Positions 58,625 to 64,000 of a stretch of 64,000 bases of DNA are shown here, piece after piece (within the stretch, counting starts at the first letter, position 1; the number at the start of each line of letters is the position of its first letter). The DNA comes from Blautia sp. OF03-15BH (lineage in GTDB: Bacteria > Bacillota > Clostridia > Lachnospirales > Lachnospiraceae): assembly GCF_003463065.1 (NCBI RefSeq), contig NZ_QSCM01000006.1, forward strand, positions 1 through 64,000, given 5' to 3'. The notes beneath the pieces were generated by a model that had not been told where the DNA came from, searched no databases, and worked only from the letters and a program-made list of their open reading frames with translations. The translations under genes and the position numbers were made by a program.

Positions 58625-59465
58625 ACTTTTGAAAATGGATCTTTGTTGCTGCAAAAAACGAATCCTTATAGGTCTTGGCATCTCGGTGATTCTTGTCTTA
58701 TTTTTGTGCGGGGGATACGAAACTTCTGTAAGATTTGGAATTCAGCAGAATGGGATAACATCAAAGGGTAGCGTAATGAATGTACTGGTGTATCTTCTGG
58801 CAGGAACCGAGTATATTCCCTCAACAGAAATCCGGATACCGGAATTGCCTTTGCGCTGGTGCATAATATATGTTTATGGACTGTACTTATTATCAGATTT
58901 TCCTTTTCACATGAAAGAAAAAATAGGTTCAGCGCAGATTCTGGCGTTGCGTTCACAGACAGGCTGGTGGCTGGAAAAACTTTTCTGGACGTTTCTTGTG
59001 GCGATCGGCTATCTGATAACCGTGACATTGACGATTATTTTGTTTTGTGTCTGGCGTGACATACCGCTCGGCCTGAAAATGAATCAGGAAGTATTTGCCT
59101 GGATGTATCCGTCCATTCAGGGGACGGTTCCGACTGATTTTTTCTGGATTTTTGGTTTGATCATCAGTCCTGTAATTACGTTTTTTATCTTGATTTTATT
59201 GCAGGCAGCGACGGCTCAGCTGCTTGGCCCCATAGGCGGTTTTTGCATGAGTGTCTCTCAGATAGCGGCTGCTATGGTATATCCGTCTGTTTTGCTGATA
59301 GCGAATCAGGGAATGGTGTTCAGAGATCGATTGCTTGTAAAAACCGGTGTCAACAGAAAGGAAGGCTTAATGGTTCTGGCAGGAGTGGGAATTATCAGCC
59401 TGCTTTTGTGGGGATTGGCAGTCCGTGTAAAAGAAAACCTTCCAAAGGAGAGGGAAGATATATGA
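58611..59465 (+). CDS. ABC-2 type exporter permease B
   Basis: A 284-residue membrane protein with about six helices (LIGLGISVILVLFLCGG, LFWTFLVAIGYLITVTLTII, VLAGVGIISLLLWGLAV). A Cys-rich stretch LCCCKK lies before helix 1. Sequence conservation is low, as is common in such permeases, so the call rests on topology and position between permease A and the ATPase. Its stop overlaps the ATPase start (ATGA). Confidence 0.75.
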   Translation: MKYIRLLKMDLCCCKKRILIGLGISVILVLFLCGGYETSVRFGIQQNGITSKGSVMNVLVYLLAGTEYIPSTEIRIPELPLRWCIIYVYGLYLLSDFPFHMKEKIGSAQILALRSQTGWWLEKLFWTFLVAIGYLITVTLTIILFCVWRDIPLGLKMNQEVFAWMYPSIQGTVPTDFFWIFGLIISPVITFFILILLQAATAQLLGPIGGFCMSVSQIAAAMVYPSVLLIANQGMVFRDRLLVKTGVNRKEGLMVLAGVGIISLLLWGLAVRVKENLPKEREDI

Positions 59466-60184
59466 GTTTGAAAAAACTGGAAGTTCATCATGTCACAAAG
59501 CGCATACATGGAAATGTAGTGCTGCAGGATATTTCCTGTACTTTCTTAGCGGGGAAAATCTATGGCTTAAAAGGAATCAATGGTTCAGGAAAAACCATGC
59601 TCATGCGTTTATTGTGCGGTTTGATTCGTCCGTCAGAGGGAGAGATTTTCTATGATGAAAAGAAGTTGGGAATTGATTTTCGTTTTCCGCCAGGCGTTGG
59701 AATCCTTTTGGAAAATCCTTCTTTTCTGGATTCCTGTACGGGGCAGAAAAATTTAAAAATGATTGCAGATATTAATCAAAAAATCGCGGAAAAGGAAATA
59801 AAAGATACTCTTTTCCGGGTAGGGCTTGACCCGGATGACCAGCGAAAATATAAAAAATATTCATTGGGAATGAAACAGCGTCTTGGGATAGCGGCAGCTG
59901 TTATGGAAAGACCGGACCTGCTTATTCTGGATGAACCGTTTAATGCACTGGATACGTCCGGAATAGAAATGGTTTCTCATTTGCTGGAAGAAGAAAAGAA
60001 AAATGGAGCATTGGTGATATTCTCCTGTCATGATAATGAAGTTTTGAAGACGCATTCTGACCAGATATTGGAACTTTCGGAAGGGAGAATTGTGGGGAAA
60101 TCGGATGAAAAGGAAAAAGATATTAGTTACGTGCGCAATCCTTCTGATCTTTCTCTGGGGACTGCGGGTCTGGCGGGTAAATAA
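59462..60184 (+). CDS. ABC transporter ATP-binding protein
   Basis: A 240-residue ATPase. Walker A is INGSGKT (about 37-43), the signature is YSLGMKQRLGIAAAV, Walker B is LLILDEPFNALD, and FSCHD holds the switch His. The helical domain is typical of ABC-2 exporters of the bacitracin/lantibiotic-immunity kind. ATG 59462 overlaps the permease B stop. Its last 80 bp overlap the start of the second DUF5028-like gene in another frame, a longer overlap than usual. Confidence 0.9.
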   Translation: MSLKKLEVHHVTKRIHGNVVLQDISCTFLAGKIYGLKGINGSGKTMLMRLLCGLIRPSEGEIFYDEKKLGIDFRFPPGVGILLENPSFLDSCTGQKNLKMIADINQKIAEKEIKDTLFRVGLDPDDQRKYKKYSLGMKQRLGIAAAVMERPDLLILDEPFNALDTSGIEMVSHLLEEEKKNGALVIFSCHDNEVLKTHSDQILELSEGRIVGKSDEKEKDISYVRNPSDLSLGTAGLAGK

Positions 60185-60725
60185 GAACTATCCGGATATT
60201 CCGCAAAAAACATATGAAGCGGGAGAATGGATAAACTTAAGTGGAAGCCAGATGGAGGAAAACGATAACCGGGACGGATATTATCTCCGTATTGATGAGA
60301 AAAGAATTTTATCAACAGAGGAATACCTGCATCTATATGCGGAAGTATCAGAAAAAACGGAATATGACGAACAGGTAAAGAATCAGAACCTGTGGAAACC
60401 GGACAAAGTATATCTTCTTACAGTGACATTGAAAAATGAATCGGAGGATGAAAGCACCGAGAGAGGGGTAAACTGGTCTTTTTTCTATCTGTATGAGAAG
60501 AACCGGGTGCTTGATTTTGAACCGGAATTATATAGATTTGCCAATCGAAGTGCAGAGGGAAGTCCTGCGTTATCCCTGAAGCCTGGAACAGAAAAGAAAT
60601 TTTACCTTCCATACGGTGTCTATGAAGAACGTATGGGAAAAGATATCCGGGATTTGGAAAAGCTTCCTTTTCAACTGATTGTGTCTTTGTGGCCGGTTCG
60701 GAATCTTGTGAAAGTTCCTGATTAA
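60105..60725 (+). CDS. Membrane-anchored DUF5028-like protein (second copy)
   Basis: A 206-residue protein. One N-terminal helix (KILVTCAILLIFLWGLRVW) is followed by RVNKNYPDIPQKTYEAGEWI, then beta strands YLLTVTLKNES, KKFYLPYGVYEE and FQLIVSLWPVRN, the pattern I associate with DUF5028 proteins near ABC-2 exporters. ATG 60105 is preferred over TTG 60090, with GGGG upstream. It is probably a paralogue of the protein at 57099, so the exporter genes are bracketed by two related anchored proteins. Confidence 0.7.
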   Translation: MKRKKILVTCAILLIFLWGLRVWRVNKNYPDIPQKTYEAGEWINLSGSQMEENDNRDGYYLRIDEKRILSTEEYLHLYAEVSEKTEYDEQVKNQNLWKPDKVYLLTVTLKNESEDESTERGVNWSFFYLYEKNRVLDFEPELYRFANRSAEGSPALSLKPGTEKKFYLPYGVYEERMGKDIRDLEKLPFQLIVSLWPVRNLVKVPD

Positions 60726-60824
60726 GGGAAAAGTTACATGAAACGCCGGGATAATTACATGATCCGGCACAGAAGGGGATTCTGTGATAGTATTCAGAAA
60801 AAATAAACTGAGGGGTCTGAGAGA

Positions 60825-62843
60825 ATGAAAAAAGACTGCAAATTATTTTTATATATTACGCTGGCATTCTGTTTGATGATCGTTCCATGCAAAAATATCT
60901 GCGCTGCTGATCAGGGCTGGTATTCGCAGAATGGAAAAGTATTTTATCAGATGGATGGAGAAAAGGCGAAAGGCCTGGTAACTATAAAAGGCAGTCTTTT
61001 CTATTTTGATCCCAACACAGGGGAGCGGTTAAGTGGCTGGAGAACGGTTAAGGGAAAACTGTATTATTTTGGCAAAAATGGGTTGGCTCTGACGGGGAAA
61101 CAGAAAATTGGAAAATATCAGTATTATTTTAACCGGAAAGGTATTCTTCAGAAAGATACTTTGATTCAGCGGACCTATTATGCTGGAAAAAGAGGAAGGC
61201 TGGCCAGTGGCTGGATTCATTATGGTGTAAATGATTATTATTTTGATCCGGTTACTTTTCGTATGTATAAGGGCTGGCACGAAATAAAAGGAAAATATTA
61301 TTATTTTAATGCATATGGGCAGCTGGTCAAAGGTCGGATGGTAGGAAAGACCTGGTATGTAAATGAGAGCGGAGAACGTCAGTATGGCTGGGTAGATGCG
61401 GGAACGAAGCGTTACTATCTGGATCCGGATACAGGAAAAACCGTTAAAAAAGGGTGGAATGTTATAAATAAGCAGAAATTCTATTTTCTGGAAGATCATT
61501 CACTGGCGAGAAATTACTGGCTGAATGAAAATCAGTATCTGGATGAGAAAGGGAAATTAGCGACTGGCTGGCAGCAGATTGATGGAAAGACCTATTACTT
61601 CAGAAAAGAGAAAAAGGAAAAAGCAACTGGCTGGCTGAGAATTTCGGGCAAAGTATATTACTTTGATAAAAATGGAGCTTGCCAGAAATTGTCCGGTCTG
61701 GTGCGAACCGATTATGGGATCCGCTATTATTTTGATCCGACAACAGGGGAGATGGCGACTGGTTGGATCCACTATGGCGTAAATGACTACTACTTTGATC
61801 AGAAAACGGGACGAGCCTATAAAGGCTGGCACTACATAGAAGGGAGAAGATATTTCTTTAATGCTTTCGGTCAATTGGCGAAGAACCGGTTTGTAGGTAA
61901 TACCTATTTTGTAGATGCAGAAGGAAAAATGGTGACAGATACATGGATCCTTTCCTATGAAATTGGAGCAGACGGAAAAAAGACCGGAAAAACAAGAACG
62001 CCTGGACTGTTTTCAGAGAATGGGAAAACCTGGCTTTTGGACGAAGATTACGAAAAGCTGACCGGCTGGAGAGAAGTGGATGGACAATGGTATCACTTTG
62101 ACGAAGCCAGTGGAGAAATGGACAGAGAAAAATGGATCGACGGATATTATCTGAAAAAGGATGGAACGCGCACCAGCGGGCAGCTGGCCTGGATTGATGG
62201 AGAGACCTATTTGTTTCTGGAAGACGGAAGTAAGGCAAAGGGGCTTACGGAATATGAAGGGAAAAAGTACTATTTCAGCACGGTAACAGGTGCTTTATAT
62301 ACTGGATTCAAAGTGATCGACGAGTATACCTATTATTTTGATCTGAAGCAAAGCGGGGCGATGGCGGTTGATACAGAAATATCCATAGATGGAATGATTT
62401 ATCTGTTTGATAAAGATGGTCACATGAAGCCTAAGATGCCGGACAGTGGAAAGGAGGAATTGGGAGAGCAGATAGCGGCGTATGCGCAGGAATTTATAGG
62501 ATATCCATATAAAGAACGAGGCGATCAGGATCTGAAACAGGGAGTTGACTGTTCCGGGTTTACCATGCTGGTAATGCGCCATTTCGGGATCCATATTCCG
62601 AGAACCACCTGGGCACAGCATGATGGGGTAAAAGGCTACAAACAGCCAATTCAGATTCCCATTGAGGATCGGAAACCGGGAGATCTGATTTTCTACTACA
62701 GTGGAAACAGTCATGTGGGAATTTATATTGGAAACGACAAAGTGGTACATGCCTCAAACAGTGCACCTTATCCAAAAGGGGGGATAAAGATTTCTGCCTA
62801 CGATTACGTTTATATTTATGGGTGTGTGAGGTATTGGTATTAA
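60825..62843 (+). CDS. Secreted cell-wall-binding NlpC/P60 endopeptidase
   Basis: A 672-residue exported peptidoglycan hydrolase. A signal peptide (to about residue 28) is followed by about twenty choline-binding-like repeats of the GW...YYF type (about 30-540), which attach to wall polymers. A duplicated block is visible: GWIHYGVNDYYFD occurs near residues 126 and 310. The C-terminal NlpC/P60 domain (about 550-672) has catalytic C576 in GVDCSGFT and His residues in NSHVGIYIG and KVVHASN. It would cut peptide stems in the wall. A terminator is not seen before the next gene, 34 bp away. Confidence 0.87.
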   Translation: MKKDCKLFLYITLAFCLMIVPCKNICAADQGWYSQNGKVFYQMDGEKAKGLVTIKGSLFYFDPNTGERLSGWRTVKGKLYYFGKNGLALTGKQKIGKYQYYFNRKGILQKDTLIQRTYYAGKRGRLASGWIHYGVNDYYFDPVTFRMYKGWHEIKGKYYYFNAYGQLVKGRMVGKTWYVNESGERQYGWVDAGTKRYYLDPDTGKTVKKGWNVINKQKFYFLEDHSLARNYWLNENQYLDEKGKLATGWQQIDGKTYYFRKEKKEKATGWLRISGKVYYFDKNGACQKLSGLVRTDYGIRYYFDPTTGEMATGWIHYGVNDYYFDQKTGRAYKGWHYIEGRRYFFNAFGQLAKNRFVGNTYFVDAEGKMVTDTWILSYEIGADGKKTGKTRTPGLFSENGKTWLLDEDYEKLTGWREVDGQWYHFDEASGEMDREKWIDGYYLKKDGTRTSGQLAWIDGETYLFLEDGSKAKGLTEYEGKKYYFSTVTGALYTGFKVIDEYTYYFDLKQSGAMAVDTEISIDGMIYLFDKDGHMKPKMPDSGKEELGEQIAAYAQEFIGYPYKERGDQDLKQGVDCSGFTMLVMRHFGIHIPRTTWAQHDGVKGYKQPIQIPIEDRKPGDLIFYYSGNSHVGIYIGNDKVVHASNSAPYPKGGIKISAYDYVYIYGCVRYWY

Positions 62844-62877
62844 CAAATTGAAAAGTTAAAAAAGGAGAATAGAGAAA

Positions 62878-63801
62878 ATGTATAGTTGGAAAAAGATTAT
62901 AATGATGATAAGTTGTATGATTATGTTAGTGCCCTTAAAAAGTTTTGCAAGTGAAGATGTTCCATTTGAAATGTTGAATTACAATTTAGAGACTAAAACA
63001 GTAGAAGAATATACTTTTAAAGGGAATAAAGTTCCGGATTTTTGCCCGGGATTTAAAGGAACAGAAACAGAAAATAATAACGGAAGAGGGATTATTGGTT
63101 CAGATGATCGAAATTTGGTAAATACAAAAACGGCACCATACAGCTACATAGGTATGTTAGAAGTAAACTATAATGAAGATGCAGCGCATTGTACAGGCTT
63201 TTTGGTATCACCAGATACAGTTGTTACAGCTGCGGGAGCAATATTCAGATATGGTGGAAATAAAACAGGTAGTATGCCAAATGAAGTTTATTTCTATCCG
63301 GGATACTCAAAAGGTAGTATGCCGTATGGAAAAGCAAAGGTAACTTCTATTCATATACCATCACAATTTAAGACACAAGGTTATGAAGGCACATTGTACA
63401 ATTTTGCAATATTGAAACTAAATACACCAATTGGAAACAAGAGTGGATATTTTGGAATAAGAAATAATGTAGTGGGTACAGCTGGGGAAAGTATAGGTTC
63501 ATATATGATTTCTGGATATGTGAATGGTGAGGTAGAAGGTCCGGATTCATTTGCCTATAATCAGGTATGTGCTACGGGAAATGTCCTTTTATCTTCTAAT
63601 GGCTATACACTAAAATATACCATAGACACTGCTAACGTTGGGCAAGAAGGAGCTCCGATTTTCAAAAGAAGTGGTGGAGTTGATTATATTGCAGGTATCA
63701 ATTGTCTTACTATAAAAAATGATAATGGAAGTTGTATTGGAAATCAAGGAAGATATATTACAAAGGCTTTGTATGAATTAATTGTTTCATTAAAAGGATG
63801 A
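62878..63801 (+). CDS. Secreted glutamyl-endopeptidase homologue with replaced catalytic triad
   Basis: A 307-residue exported protein of the S1B/V8 (Bacillus glutamyl endopeptidase) fold. After a signal peptide (about 1-24) and propeptide-like segment, IIGSDDRNLVNTKTAPYSY starts the mature chain as in those proteases. At the three catalytic sites the usual residues are gone: TAGHC reads TAAGA with G120 at the His position, NYDYGAIEL reads LYNFAILKL with N175 at the Asp position, and GQSGSP reads GQEGAP with E257 at the Ser position. The rest of the fold is well kept (GYFGIR, SGYVNG, YTIDT), so it is a conserved pseudoprotease, not a decaying gene. AAGGAG precedes the ATG. Confidence 0.85.
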   Translation: MYSWKKIIMMISCMIMLVPLKSFASEDVPFEMLNYNLETKTVEEYTFKGNKVPDFCPGFKGTETENNNGRGIIGSDDRNLVNTKTAPYSYIGMLEVNYNEDAAHCTGFLVSPDTVVTAAGAIFRYGGNKTGSMPNEVYFYPGYSKGSMPYGKAKVTSIHIPSQFKTQGYEGTLYNFAILKLNTPIGNKSGYFGIRNNVVGTAGESIGSYMISGYVNGEVEGPDSFAYNQVCATGNVLLSSNGYTLKYTIDTANVGQEGAPIFKRSGGVDYIAGINCLTIKNDNGSCIGNQGRYITKALYELIVSLKG

Positions 63802-63956
63802 TGTGTTATTTAAAGGAGGTGTTGCTCATATACCTATTTGGGTGAATTCGCGACATCTTCTTTTTAATGCTCATAATAACATCTTGCAAACAATCAGAAT
63901 ACATGTTACTATAAAAATAAAGCATATTTCTTTTTCTTTCAAGGCATTTCTATTGT

Positions 63957-64000
63957 CGAATCTTAAATACATTTCAGAAATCATTCTGGAAAAATTTCTG
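63957..64000 (+). repeat. Direct repeat, right copy (start of another Rpn-like fragment)
   Basis: The window ends inside a sequence that repeats 54621-54664 and encodes NLKYISEIILEKFL in one frame, as at the left copy. Whether it continues as an intact gene lies outside the window. The 155 bases before it (63802-63956) hold an isolated AAAGGAGG at about 63810 but no credible reading frame. Confidence 0.8.

Noticed and set aside
63808..63834. Short frame after AAAGGAGG near the right edge
   Set aside because: It ends after fewer than ten codons; no support as a gene or leader peptide.
54621..64000. Block edges as insertion-sequence inverted repeats
   Set aside because: The edge sequences are direct, not inverted, and encode a peptide; no transposase is in the block.

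Overview
The window looks like the chromosome of a Gram-positive anaerobic gut Firmicute, most likely a Lachnospiraceae relative. The clues are strong AGGAGG-type ribosome binding sites, occasional TTG/GTG starts, YesM/YesN-type sugar regulators, Lpl-type ABC importers, a GH29 fucosidase and a Firmicutes-style type VII secretion (T7SS) ATPase. No rRNA, tRNA, CRISPR array or intact transposase was seen. Four perfect parS sites (TGTTTCACGTGAAACA at 23.68, 35.07, 48.12 and 48.16 kb) suggest that the window lies in the origin-proximal part of the chromosome.

Layout. 0-7.2 kb: a broken amidohydrolase, a creatininase-family enzyme, two membrane GGDEF proteins, an SdpR/SdpI-type autorepressor-immunity pair, an acetyltransferase and an HD hydrolase. 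7.5-23.6 kb: one long co-directional locus from a promoter near 7.53 kb to a terminator near 23.63 kb. It encodes an active-looking membrane Ser/Thr kinase with seven extracellular InlB-like repeats, an FHA-FtsK/SpoIIIE ATPase (EssC), four small helical or WXG100-like proteins, an EsaB/YukD-like ubiquitin fold, and three large secreted proteins (transglutaminase-like, Pro-Glu-Thr-repeat, DUF1002-WG repeat). This reads as a T7SS variant in which a catalytically intact kinase sits where one would look for the pseudokinase-fold protein EssB. It is the most interesting system here.

23.8-31.1 kb: a two-component system and an Lpl-type ABC importer with a cytoplasmic GH29 alpha-L-fucosidase, a glycan-uptake operon. 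31.2-40.8 kb: YitT protein, secreted alkaline phosphatase with a YibE/F membrane protein, DUF362 ferredoxin protein, MATE transporter, AraC regulator, SGNH hydrolase and an HD hydrolase. 40.9-47.0 kb: a three-component sugar sensor (binding protein, YesN regulator, LytS/YesM kinase) followed by a secreted GH13 amylase. 47.3-53.2 kb: chorismate mutase-shikimate kinase fusion, type I dehydroquinase, a PfkB kinase, the KtrB/KtrA potassium system and an esterase.

53.3-64 kb: an accessory region, visibly more AT-rich, with decayed genes. A 44-bp near-identical direct repeat (54.62 and 63.96 kb), apparently fragments of an Rpn/PD-(D/E)XK family gene, brackets a 9.3-kb block. The block holds a PadR/HAAS-type regulatory pair with a small secreted protein, a divergent small secreted protein, an ABC-2 exporter flanked by two DUF5028-like membrane-anchored proteins, a cell-wall-binding NlpC/P60 hydrolase, and a secreted glutamyl-endopeptidase homologue in which all three catalytic triad residues are replaced. 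Family names come from recognition of motifs by eye; no database search was possible.
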